6,013 bases of DNA from Novosphingobium sp. (GCA_009885425.1 VFKS01000437.1:1-6013); one strand, 5' to 3'. Shown: positions 1 through 6,013, counted from the stretch's first letter. Numbers and translations are program-made. The notes: generated from the letters alone by a model not told the origin.

Positions 1-148
1 AGCGACGAGCGCGCCGGTCCGGTTCGAACCGCGCAAGGTTGCCAAGCGCGCCACCGTGCTGGCAGCGGTGCTGTTCGGGCTTTACTACCTCAACTATGTT
101 CAGGGCTGGGTGACGCTCAAAGACATCGACATCACCACCTATCTCTAG
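1..148 (+). CDS. C-terminal end of an unrecognised single-pass membrane protein (partial)
   Basis: The first complete codon is at base 2. The frame stays open for 48 codons and ends with TAG at 146-148; the start lies outside the window. The visible tail has a basic stretch (FEPRKVAKRA), then a hydrophobic segment of about 20 residues (from TVLAAVLFGL through LNYVQGW), then a short hydrophilic end finishing DITTYL. This looks like one C-terminal membrane helix with positive charge on its N-terminal flank, so the C-terminus is probably periplasmic by the positive-inside rule. I do not recognise the family and too little is present to assign a function. The gene converges on the large minus-strand coiled-coil gene, and the two stop codons overlap. 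Codon use is GC-rich like the neighbouring genes, which supports a real coding tail. Confidence 0.7.
   Translation, partial: ATSAPVRFEPRKVAKRATVLAAVLFGLYYLNYVQGWVTLKDIDITTYL
145..148. other. Interlocked stop codons of two convergent genes (CTAG)
   Basis: The palindrome CTAG at 145-148 supplies both stops. TAG at 146-148 ends the plus-strand gene, and the complement of 145-147 is TAG ending the minus-strand gene. There is no intergenic space and no T-tract hairpin at the junction, so transcripts from each side probably run into the opposite gene unless Rho or another factor stops them. Confidence 0.85.
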
Positions 149-2778
149 TTGCGCAGCCGTTCGATCGCCTGAGCCAATGCCACATAAAGCTTGCCCATAT
201 CGGATGATAGCAGGGTAACCCCCAGCGCGTGACCATCGCGGGTCGAGAGCAGCTGGCGCAGCATCGCTTCGAAATCGTGGATGTAGCGGCTGACGTGATC
301 GCTGAACACCGGGTCCTGTTCATAGAGCTGGGCAATAGCCTTGGCCTCGCCCGATTCGAGCAGGCGCACTGCACGGCGGGTGAATACGCCCCGATCGCCC
401 TTCAGGTATGAGGCCCAGGCGGTGTCGCTGACATCGCTGTCAACCGCGCGGGCGATATCGATCGCATGCGAGTTGAGGCTTTCAGTGATCAACGCAACCC
501 GGCGGGCAAAATCGTTGTCGACCTGATCTTCGGCCTTGGCCCGGGCATGGGCGACGCGCTGTTCAAGGTGGCCGGTCAGTTCGCTGACCTTGGCCAGCTG
601 ATCGCGCAGCTGCACCGCTGCTTCGCGGCTAACCCCGGCGGCATGGGCGGCGGCCTGTTCGAGCTGGCCTGCTGCTTCGGCGGCGCGGCTTTTCATCGCC
701 TTGTCGATGGCTGCGCCGCTTTCCTCACCAAGCCGCGCAGCAAGCGCAGAGATCGAGGCTGCGCTCATCGCGCCAATCCCGGCGACTGCGGCCGTGGCTG
801 ACTGGTTCAGCTCTTCGATCGAACGCTTTAGCTCGGCTTGCGACTGTTCAGCCAGCGCCAGACTTTCGCTGCGGACCTGCACCAACGAGGCGCGCATTGC
901 ATCGAGGGTTTGGGTCTGTTGGCTGCCTTCGCTTGCTAGCTTGCTGCTCAGATCTTCGATCTGGGTGAGGGCCTGGGCCAATGCGGTCGAGCTTTGGGCA
1001 ATGTGGCCGGCCACGGCCTGCCCTTTGCTGTCGGCCTCGCCCAAGGTTCCGCTTAGTGCGCTGACCCGGGTTTCGATGGTTTTCAACCGATCCTCACTGG
1101 CGCCCAGGGCTTCGGGCAGATCGTGGCTCGAATGTTGGACACTGGCTTGAATCAGTTCAAGCAGGCGGACACTGCCGTCGGTCAGCTGCGCCACGGCTGT
1201 GTCAGTGCCGGTCAGGGCGTCACGGCTGGCGGCGAGTTTTTCTCCAAGTGCAGCGAGGCTGGCCGCAACGCGGCCTTCGGCTTCGCCGCCCAAATCAACG
1301 ACCTCTGCCATCTTGCGGGTGAAGTGGTCGAGCTGGGTTGCCACTGTTTCGCTGTGCGAAACCAGTTTGCGTCCATGTTCTTCCTGAGCCCGGCGGCGTT
1401 GCTCGATTTCGCTGTCAAAGTCGACCATTTGACTGCTGAGCAGCGTGATGAATTCTCCGTGGCGAGCTTCAAATTCGGCGCGCCGCTGTTTGATCTCATC
1501 GGAAAAAAGTTGATCGCGCTCGCTCATCCGGCTGTCGAGTTCTTCCGCTTCGCGGGCCAGTTCGCCCAGCCGGTTACGGGCCGAAGCCATCGCCTGTTCG
1601 TCGATCGCCGCGACCTTGGCGATGGCCGCGGTCAGGTCTTCTTCAAGCTGTGCAGTGGCGGAGCGCCAGGCTTCGAGCGCTTTGCCTTCGCCTTCGCGCA
1701 GCGAGCGTCCGATTGCAGCGCTTTCCTCGCGCACCGCGCTCAGCCGCGATCGCAGCGAGGTGAGCGTCTCGCTTTCCTGCGTGTCGAGCACTCTGCGAGA
1801 TTCTTCCAGTTCGGCCGCCAAAGTGCTGGCCCGGCTGCGAACTGCGGCGAGCGCATCAACTTCTTGACTGTCGAGTTGGGTTCGGAACTCTGCCCCACGC
1901 TCGGTCAGGGCGGCAAAGCGGTTTTCGGCGATGGCATCAAGCTGTTCGGTCTGGCGGGTAAATTCGACAAGGGTCTGCTCGACCACTTCGCGCAGCGAAA
2001 GGACCTGCCGCTCACTGGCTTGGCCAAATTGGTTGAGCTTGTTGAACCCGGCGATCAATTCATCGACTTGGGCATGGGCGGTGCGGCCAGCAGTGCCGAT
2101 GTTGTTCGTGACGTCTTTGGCCGAACTGGCAATTACCGGCAGGTTGCTGCGCAGCGTTTCCATGTTCTCGAGCGCAGAGGCGCTAACGGTCTGGATCGCA
2201 TCGATCTTTGTGCCGTTGTCATGGATCAGCGAGGCGAGCTTGTCCGAATGAAGCGAAAGTCGTTCGGTGGCGACCCGGCCCAGAGAATCGATATCACGCG
2301 ACTGCGCGGCGATGAATTCGCGCGCGAGGCTCAACTCACGATTGACCGTGGTCAACCGGGTTTCGAGCAGCATCGCTTCATCGCCCAACAACCGCGCCGT
2401 CTCGCCAAAGCGCAGTGCTTCGCGGCGGCTGTTGCGCATGCCAATCAGCCAGATTACGGCCACAAGTAGTACCGGAACCGACCAATCGCGCAGCCAGCCA
2501 GTCCACTGCGCGATTGAGCCACCGGCGAGGATCGCATCCTGGTTGGCCAGGAAAAACAGCGCGCTCCATCCGACAACCGCAAGCGTGGTTAGAATGCCGG
2601 CGATGATCGCCAGCCAAGGCCGGGCCGGGCGAGCTGGCACTTCTTCCCACCAGTCATCGGCGGCCGGACTTTCCCCGGCCTCCGGCGCTACGGTTTCGAG
2701 CACCAGTTCGCCTTCAGGCTCACCGGATTCAACTGCGACGATGCGGGTTCCACGTGTCATGGGTTCAGCGTTTACCAT
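145..2778 (-). CDS. Large inner-membrane coiled-coil protein, TipN-like polarity factor (probable)
   Basis: This 877-residue protein has an acidic N-terminal tail (1-50), two membrane segments (about 55-78 and 99-114) joined by a Trp-rich periplasmic loop, a basic exit (MRNSRRE), and then about 640 residues rich in Ala, Glu, Gln and Arg with long stretches of coiled coil. Residues 302-475 form six tandem 29-residue units. The last 125 residues (753-877) are less repetitive and look like a folded domain, with segments such as KGDRGVFTRRAVRLL, YIHDFEAMLR and LLSSDMGKLYVALAQAIERL. Caulobacter TipN, a new-pole marker that positions flagellum and division functions, has the same plan: two N-terminal membrane helices, a long cytoplasmic coil and a length close to 880 residues. 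The C-terminal segment matches my memory of TipN-family proteins. TipN identity is an inference; the alternative is a generic coiled-coil protein annotated as 'ATPase', but no Walker motif is visible. The start is uncertain: Met1 (2776-2778) and Met7 (2758-2760) both lack a good ribosome binding site. Confidence 0.88.
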   Translation of the reverse strand: MVNAEPMTRGTRIVAVESGEPEGELVLETVAPEAGESPAADDWWEEVPARPARPWLAIIAGILTTLAVVGWSALFFLANQDAILAGGSIAQWTGWLRDWSVPVLLVAVIWLIGMRNSRREALRFGETARLLGDEAMLLETRLTTVNRELSLAREFIAAQSRDIDSLGRVATERLSLHSDKLASLIHDNGTKIDAIQTVSASALENMETLRSNLPVIASSAKDVTNNIGTAGRTAHAQVDELIAGFNKLNQFGQASERQVLSLREVVEQTLVEFTRQTEQLDAIAENRFAALTERGAEFRTQLDSQEVDALAAVRSRASTLAAELEESRRVLDTQESETLTSLRSRLSAVREESAAIGRSLREGEGKALEAWRSATAQLEEDLTAAIAKVAAIDEQAMASARNRLGELAREAEELDSRMSERDQLFSDEIKQRRAEFEARHGEFITLLSSQMVDFDSEIEQRRRAQEEHGRKLVSHSETVATQLDHFTRKMAEVVDLGGEAEGRVAASLAALGEKLAASRDALTGTDTAVAQLTDGSVRLLELIQASVQHSSHDLPEALGASEDRLKTIETRVSALSGTLGEADSKGQAVAGHIAQSSTALAQALTQIEDLSSKLASEGSQQTQTLDAMRASLVQVRSESLALAEQSQAELKRSIEELNQSATAAVAGIGAMSAASISALAARLGEESGAAIDKAMKSRAAEAAGQLEQAAAHAAGVSREAAVQLRDQLAKVSELTGHLEQRVAHARAKAEDQVDNDFARRVALITESLNSHAIDIARAVDSDVSDTAWASYLKGDRGVFTRRAVRLLESGEAKAIAQLYEQDPVFSDHVSRYIHDFEAMLRQLLSTRDGHALGVTLLSSDMGKLYVALAQAIERLRN
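1354..1875 (-). repeat. Six tandem 29-residue coiled-coil units inside the TipN-like protein
   Basis: Residues 302-475 line up without gaps as six units of exactly 29 residues, starting at 302, 331, 360, 389, 418 and 447. Shared columns: position 1 is Leu/Val/Met, position 5 is Glu or Asp in five of six, position 12 is hydrophobic, position 13 is Arg or Lys in five of six, position 14 is Ser/Asn/Gln, and position 15 is Arg in five of six. Units 1 and 2 are closest (LDSQE and LDTQE openings, each with RSR at 13-15); units 5 and 6 share EI-x-QRR. A weaker unit may precede them at 273-301. The repeat shows in the protein but not clearly in the DNA, so it is an old duplication or a structural period rather than a recent one. 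Confidence 0.65.
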
Positions 2779-2830
2779 GTTGTGGCCGTGGATAAACCCC
2801 AGTTTAACTAACTGGGTCTATGCCGACCCG
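2779..2830. promoter_or_regulatory. Divergent intergenic region with a 7-bp inverted repeat
   Basis: These 52 bases separate the two divergent genes and must carry at least part of their control. CCCAGTT at 2798-2804 and AACTGGG at 2810-2816 form a perfect inverted repeat with a 5-base spacer, suited to a dimeric regulator or a small hairpin. The region is locally AT-rich. A weak plus-strand promoter could be TTGTGG (2780-2785), 17 bases, TTTAAC (2803-2808), which would put the repeat over the -10 and start site. The spacer also contains TTAAC (2804-2808), a half-site-like match to the alphaproteobacterial CtrA motif. All promoter assignments here are weak. Confidence 0.4.
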
Positions 2831-3133
2831 ATGGCATACGAAGCAGGAGCCCTTGATGCGACCCTGGCCGCGGCAGCGGCAGAAGATCCTGTGCTTTTTT
2901 TCGAGCTGCGTCAGGCGTTTATCGAAAGCGTTGAACGGCAGGCCGATTTGCTGGGACGATCACGCTGCGATGCCAATTGGCAGATGAGTGCGATGCGGCT
3001 TAAGGGAGTGGCCGCCACGTTCCACGCCGAAACGTTGATGGCTCTGGCCGAAGAAGCGTTGGAAGGCGCCCCCGGCGATCCCAATGTTCTGCGCCGCATC
3101 CGGACATTTCTAAGCGACTTCGCAGCAGCTTAG
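2831..3133 (+). CDS. Hpt-like phosphotransfer domain protein lacking the phospho-accepting histidine
   Basis: This 100-residue protein is predicted all-helical and consists of little more than one Hpt-type four-helix domain. Helix 1 is about residues 22-42 (LFFELRQAFIESVERQADLL). The segment AMRLKGVAATFHAETLMALAEEAL (54-77) aligns with the Hpt signature A-H-x-LKG-x(5)-G-A. Leu57-Lys58-Gly59 are kept, but the His that takes the phosphate is Met55 (ATG at 2993-2995), and the usual Gly before Ala is His65. It therefore probably cannot act as a canonical relay protein, although His65 lies one turn or more away on the same helix. The start is chosen at 2831; an in-frame ATG at 2777 would overlap the divergent gene's start codon and remove the intergenic region. 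Neither start has a clear Shine-Dalgarno sequence. It is the first gene of a cluster that ends in a histidine kinase-like gene, which fits a signalling role such as binding a kinase or receiver without phosphotransfer. Confidence 0.72.
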   Translation: MAYEAGALDATLAAAAAEDPVLFFELRQAFIESVERQADLLGRSRCDANWQMSAMRLKGVAATFHAETLMALAEEALEGAPGDPNVLRRIRTFLSDFAAA

Positions 3134-3201
3134 CCCACGCTGTCGCGCGGGCGCTTGGCACCTTGCCGAGAGTCCCCTAGAAGCCGATTTCACACGCAAA
3201 T
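3134..3201 (+). promoter_or_regulatory. Intergenic gap with weak hairpin and candidate promoter
   Basis: The 68 bases between the Hpt-like gene and the next gene contain a short stem, CTTGGCA (3154-3160) with TGCCGAG (3164-3170), seven pairs including one G-U, and a three-base loop. No T-run follows, so it is not a convincing intrinsic terminator. The same bases could serve as a promoter: TTGGCA (3155-3160), 17 bases, TAGAAG (3178-3183), with transcription beginning about ten bases before the next start codon. The following gene may therefore have its own promoter. Both readings are tentative. Confidence 0.25.
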
Positions 3202-4425
3202 GTGCGGAGAAAGCTACTGCGGGTCGCCGTTCTTACCATGCTGGAGCCTGCCGGAAGCGCAGGAGCTGTGCCGCGCGCATTCCTGCGCATTGGCGGGTTG
3301 ACGGTTGCGCGCCAGCAGCTTGCCCTGGCGCTCGAGCTGAAGTGCGAGCGGATTATCTGCATCGCTCCGCGCCTGACCGCTGAACTGGTCGAATTGCAGC
3401 ATCTGGCCGAGGCTGCAAAAGCCCAGTTCCACGTGGTCGCCAATTCCCGGGCGCTGGTTGGGCTGGTGACAACCGTCGATGAAGTGTTTGCACTGGGCGA
3501 CGGCCTGTTCGTATCGATCCCCGAGGCCGCTACCCTACTGGAAGAGGGCCAGGTCATTCTGGTCCAACCGGTCGAGCAAGGCCTGGCCGCCGGGTTTGAA
3601 CGGATTGATCTGAACCACGCAGGCGCGGCCGCGATGCGGTTGCCGGGCCGGTTGGTTGAACGGTTGGCCGAACTACCATCCGATTGCGATGCCGCTTCTT
3701 CACTCCAGCGGATCGCCTTGCAGGCAGGAGTGCGGCAAAAGGCAATCCCGGCGCCGGGGCTGGACGGGCTGTTCTGGACCTTGGTCCGCAGCGAGGACGA
3801 GGCCCACGCGCTTGAGCCGCTGTGGGTGCGTCAGCGCACCCGCGATGAAGGTGCGCTCAGTCCGTCACGCGGATTGGCGCTGGTGGCGGTGCGCAGCTTT
3901 GGCCCGGCGATGCTTCACGCGGGTAGCGGCACCATGGCGCTGGTGATCGCGGCGGCAGTCTTCGCCTTGCTGGGCCTGGGGGCGGGGTGGTTCAATCTAC
4001 TGCCATTGGGGCTGAGTCTGGTCGCAATCGGATGGCTGCTGCGCGAATGCGCGGTATTGCTGTCGCGGATCGAGAGTGACGCCACCTATTTACGTAAGGG
4101 CTTGGATAGCAAGGAACTTTATGGCTGGCTGTGCGATGGGCTGATCGTAGTGCTGGTGGCGTGGAGTAGCCATATACATCTGGGCCAGCACTTTGTTGAT
4201 CGATTGTTCCCGCCATTCATGCTGGTGGCCCTGCTGCGGATTTTGCCGCGGCTGTTCGCGCCGCGCTGGACCGGCTGGTTTGGCGACCGAGCGCTGCTGG
4301 CACTGGGGCTCGGAGTGGCAATCGCTTTGGGTGCCGGATCGGCGGCCGTGCATGTCGCGGCGGCACTGGCCGGCGTGGCTGGAATCCTCGCTTCGCCGGT
4401 TCTATCGCGGCTAACGCGACTTTAA
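3202..4425 (+). CDS. Degenerate nucleotidyltransferase / CDP-alcohol phosphotransferase-like membrane protein
   Basis: This 407-residue protein has two parts. Residues 1 to about 185 look like a sugar-nucleotidyltransferase-type Rossmann fold: a first strand LRVAVLTML, a loop PAGSAGAVPRAFLRIGG where the family has AAG-x-G-x-R...PK-x-L, and then an RQQLALAL helix. The Gly-rich loop is shortened and the catalytic Lys is Arg25. Residues about 220-407 are hydrophobic, with roughly five or six membrane segments (243-262, 265-280, 307-322, 337-350, 363-400). They recall CDP-alcohol phosphatidyltransferases, but the DG-x2-DG-x2-AR block reads RECAVLLSR (281-289), keeping only the last Arg. After LDS (301-303) the following Asp residues are lost or shifted. 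The family link is weak and made by eye, and activity is doubtful. The start is GTG at 3202 because strand 1 begins before the ATG at 3238 and a stop lies at 3178-3180. The gene is 24 bases from the next one, which suggests co-transcription. Confidence 0.8.
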   Translation: MRRKLLRVAVLTMLEPAGSAGAVPRAFLRIGGLTVARQQLALALELKCERIICIAPRLTAELVELQHLAEAAKAQFHVVANSRALVGLVTTVDEVFALGDGLFVSIPEAATLLEEGQVILVQPVEQGLAAGFERIDLNHAGAAAMRLPGRLVERLAELPSDCDAASSLQRIALQAGVRQKAIPAPGLDGLFWTLVRSEDEAHALEPLWVRQRTRDEGALSPSRGLALVAVRSFGPAMLHAGSGTMALVIAAAVFALLGLGAGWFNLLPLGLSLVAIGWLLRECAVLLSRIESDATYLRKGLDSKELYGWLCDGLIVVLVAWSSHIHLGQHFVDRLFPPFMLVALLRILPRLFAPRWTGWFGDRALLALGLGVAIALGAGSAAVHVAAALAGVAGILASPVLSRLTRL

Positions 4426-4441
4426 CCAAACAAGGCTAAGG
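4422..4441 (+). promoter_or_regulatory. Ribosome binding site and CtrA half-site-like sequence before the helical-protein gene
   Basis: AAGG at 4438-4441 sits eight bases before the ATG at 4450 and is the clearest Shine-Dalgarno sequence in the window. It supports that start. TTAACCAA at 4422-4429, overlapping the upstream stop codon, matches seven of eight positions of the TTAACCAT half-site described for CtrA in other Alphaproteobacteria. A single half-site this short can easily occur by chance. Confidence 0.35.
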
Positions 4442-4449
4442 CTACGGGC

Positions 4450-5418
4450 ATGAGTGATATTGCTGCCCAGACCCTTTCCGTTGCCGCGTTGGAGGCAACC
4501 CTGCGTGACGAATTGGCGCATGGCGATGCGATGATCGGCACGATTGCGCCGATCTTGCGGCATCTGCTGGCCAATGACGAACATTCGGTGTTCAGCGACG
4601 AAATTCTTGCGTCGTTGCGCGGCATGATGAATCACGTCGCCCATCAGCTGCTGGAAGAACTGAATACTGCCGCTGGCACACCGGATCAGCGCGAATATGC
4701 ACCGGTGCAAGTGGCCGCGCTGGTCGATGGTTTTGTGGGGCATCCCGGCTTTCTCAGCCACGTTCATGCTCTGGCGCTGGAGTGGAAGCTGGCCTTGCGG
4801 ATGGAAGCGCGGTTGGCGCTCGATCCCGTGATTTCGCCGCTGCTTCAGGCCTTGGTTGCATCACCCGATCAACAGGTTGCTGCCAGTTCGATGGCGCTGC
4901 TGGCATCGCAGGCGCGTTTTGCGCAGACCCAGCGGCGGATGCAGCTGCCGCTTACGGAACTTCCCGGCGATCTGCTCCATGCGGCGCTGGTTGCGCTGCG
5001 CGGACTGGCGGATGATGATCAGGATACATTGACAATCCACGCTGCGGCTCAGCTGGCTATCCGCAACCGTTACGACGAAAGCCGCACCCGGTTGGGGCTG
5101 ATCTCGCGGCTCGTTACCGGCATGGGCGGCGGGGCGACAGCGGCGCTTTCGGTGACCCATGCAGGCGTGCCGATGTTCCTCAGCGCGCTGGCGCTGGCTT
5201 CGGGGCAGGATCGCGACATGGCGGTTCTGGCTACCAATGAGGGACAGTTCGCTCGGCTGACGCTGGCATTGCGCGCCGCTGGACTGCGACCAAACGCGAT
5301 CGAGGAGCAATTCGGTTCGCTTCATCCCGAATTGACCCTGCCAGAAGGGTTTGAGAACCTGGGCAGCGACCACGCCGCCGCTTTGCTGGCACGTTCCGCC
5401 GCCTATCCCGGCAGCTGA
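4450..5418 (+). CDS. All-helical soluble protein of unknown function (possibly DUF2336-like)
   Basis: This 322-residue protein has no signal peptide or membrane segment and appears almost wholly alpha-helical. An N-terminal part (about 1-75) carries acidic and hydrophobic helices. A central part (about 85-225) has short paired helices, including SPLLQALVASPDQQVAA and LPLTELPGDLLHAALVALR. A C-terminal part (about 235-280) has FLSALALASGQDRDMAVL and RLTLALRAAGL, separated by a glycine-rich turn (GMGGG, 224-228). The paired-helix pattern and the C-terminal segment are reminiscent of alphaproteobacterial DUF2336 proteins, but I cannot confirm this and no catalytic motif is visible. The ATG at 4450 follows an AAGG. 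The gene ends five bases before the histidine kinase-like gene, so the two are probably translated from the same message, and a role in that signalling pathway is a reasonable inference. Codon use matches its neighbours. Confidence 0.82.
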   Translation: MSDIAAQTLSVAALEATLRDELAHGDAMIGTIAPILRHLLANDEHSVFSDEILASLRGMMNHVAHQLLEELNTAAGTPDQREYAPVQVAALVDGFVGHPGFLSHVHALALEWKLALRMEARLALDPVISPLLQALVASPDQQVAASSMALLASQARFAQTQRRMQLPLTELPGDLLHAALVALRGLADDDQDTLTIHAAAQLAIRNRYDESRTRLGLISRLVTGMGGGATAALSVTHAGVPMFLSALALASGQDRDMAVLATNEGQFARLTLALRAAGLRPNAIEEQFGSLHPELTLPEGFENLGSDHAAALLARSAAYPGS

Positions 5419-5423
5419 CCCCA

Positions 5424-6013
5424 GTGAGCGCCGCCCATCCTGGAATTGCGCAAGCGCAAAGCGACGCGGACGGCCAGCTGGTCTCCGCCAGCGAACCGCT
5501 GCTGTCGCTGCAACTTGATTGCGGCGGTGAAGTTCCCGGCGCGATTGCCATTCCGGCGCTGCGCGAACTGGAATTAAAGGCCCGCACGTTCGGGTTAAAG
5601 CTCGCCCGGACGATCCGCGCCAACAACGGTCGCGACGCCATTACCGCCTGGATCGAGGTCGAACCGCTGGCCGAGGGCGGTTGCGCGATTTGCGTCAATT
5701 CGTGGCAGGTCAGTCCCTTGCCGCCCGAAGACCCGGCTCTGATCAGCGAACACCGCGCAGCTATTGACCGTTCGCTCGCCGAAATCAGTGCGCAACTCGA
5801 TGCCCAGCAATGTCTGCTTGCAGTCGAGGGCGAGGGCCCCGATCTGGCCGAGACCCTTGCTGCAATGCGGGGCGGGATCGGGCGAGCGTGGACCGATTTT
5901 TTAACGGTTGAAGGCGCTGATCATCATCAGCCGATGCATTGGCGCTTGCTCGATGGCGCGAAATTGCAGCTGGCAGGTTCGGTGCGGTGCTGGCGGGCCA
6001 GTCTGTTGCCGCG
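5424..6013 (+). CDS. N-terminal sensory region of a probable sensor histidine kinase (partial)
   Basis: The frame opens with GTG at 5424, five bases after the upstream stop, and stays open for 196 codons to the window edge. The protein begins with a short polar leader and then DADGQLVSASEPLLSLQL, followed by a segment through IAIPALRELELKARTFGLKLAR and WIEVEPLAEGGCAICVNSWQV (about 16-98). This resembles the N-terminus of sphingomonad sensor kinases as I remember them, which place a small PAS-like domain before the kinase core. Residues about 110-190 are helical and then mixed (RAWTDFL, MHWRLLDGAKLQLAGSVRCW). No membrane segment is seen, so the visible part is cytoplasmic. The diagnostic H-box and ATPase motifs (N, G1, F, G2) would lie beyond the window, so kinase identity is an inference. 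The upstream Hpt-like gene supports a two-component context. No strong ribosome binding site precedes the GTG; translational coupling to the upstream gene is likely. Confidence 0.72.
   Translation, partial: MSAAHPGIAQAQSDADGQLVSASEPLLSLQLDCGGEVPGAIAIPALRELELKARTFGLKLARTIRANNGRDAITAWIEVEPLAEGGCAICVNSWQVSPLPPEDPALISEHRAAIDRSLAEISAQLDAQQCLLAVEGEGPDLAETLAAMRGGIGRAWTDFLTVEGADHHQPMHWRLLDGAKLQLAGSVRCWRASLLP

Noticed and set aside
1123..2469. A 448-codon open frame on the plus strand opposite the coiled-coil gene
   Set aside because: It lies wholly antisense to a much longer frame with coherent membrane and coiled-coil structure. Its translation (many Phe, Gly and Gln in irregular order) is what the complement of Glu/Ala/Arg-rich codons produces in GC-rich DNA.
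145..2778. Reading the large gene as a methyl-accepting chemotaxis protein
   Set aside because: Two membrane helices and a long coil suggest it, but the highly conserved MCP hairpin tip signature is absent and the protein ends in a different folded domain.
2267..2830. Upstream extension of the Hpt-like frame
   Set aside because: The added residues are antisense to the start of the large gene and are a Ser/Arg/Ala-rich shadow. The Hpt-like fold begins just after Met at 2831.
3154..3170. Intrinsic terminator after the Hpt-like gene
   Set aside because: The stem has seven pairs and is not followed by a T-tract, so it does not meet the usual form of an intrinsic terminator.
4861..5373. A 170-codon minus-strand frame opposite the helical-protein gene
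   Set aside because: It is antisense to a better supported gene with a good ribosome binding site, and its translation has no recognisable domain.
5231..5698. A 155-codon minus-strand frame across the junction of the last two genes
   Set aside because: It spans two plus-strand genes, is Ser/Arg-rich in a shadow-like manner and has no recognisable domain or start signal.

Overview
The window looks like a chromosomal segment of an alphaproteobacterium, most likely order Sphingomonadales (Sphingomonas/Novosphingobium/Erythrobacter-like). I infer this from the high G+C, the strong GC-rich codon bias in every gene, and the style of the proteins, which resemble conserved sphingomonad 'hypothetical' families. 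No mobile element, tRNA, rRNA, CRISPR array or phage signature was seen. It reads as ordinary core chromosome carrying poorly described genes.

Layout. Bases 1-148 hold the last 48 codons of a plus-strand membrane protein. Its stop codon interlocks, in a shared CTAG, with the stop of a large convergent minus-strand gene (145-2778). That gene encodes an 877-residue protein with two N-terminal membrane segments, about 640 residues of coiled coil and a compact conserved-looking C-terminal domain. The architecture and C-terminus recall the Caulobacter polarity factor TipN. Part of the coil is six tandem 29-residue units. A 52-base divergent intergenic region with a 7-bp inverted repeat separates it from a plus-strand cluster.

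The cluster has four genes. The first is a 100-residue Hpt-like protein whose phospho-accepting His position is Met (2831-3133). The second is a 407-residue protein that looks like a degenerate nucleotidyltransferase joined to a degenerate CDP-alcohol phosphotransferase-type membrane domain (3202-4425). The third is a 322-residue all-helical protein of unknown function, possibly DUF2336-like (4450-5418). The fourth is the N-terminal 196 residues of a protein that resembles the sensory region of a sphingomonad histidine kinase (5424 to the window edge). Gaps of 68, 24 and 5 bases suggest that at least the last three are co-transcribed.

How they may work together (inference). A polar scaffold gene lies divergent to a cluster that combines a histidine kinase-like sensor, a phosphotransfer-like protein that probably cannot carry phosphate, and a membrane protein that appears to have lost two sets of catalytic motifs. 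This could be a signalling or cell-polarity module built partly from pseudo-enzymes. No function is demonstrated by the sequence alone.
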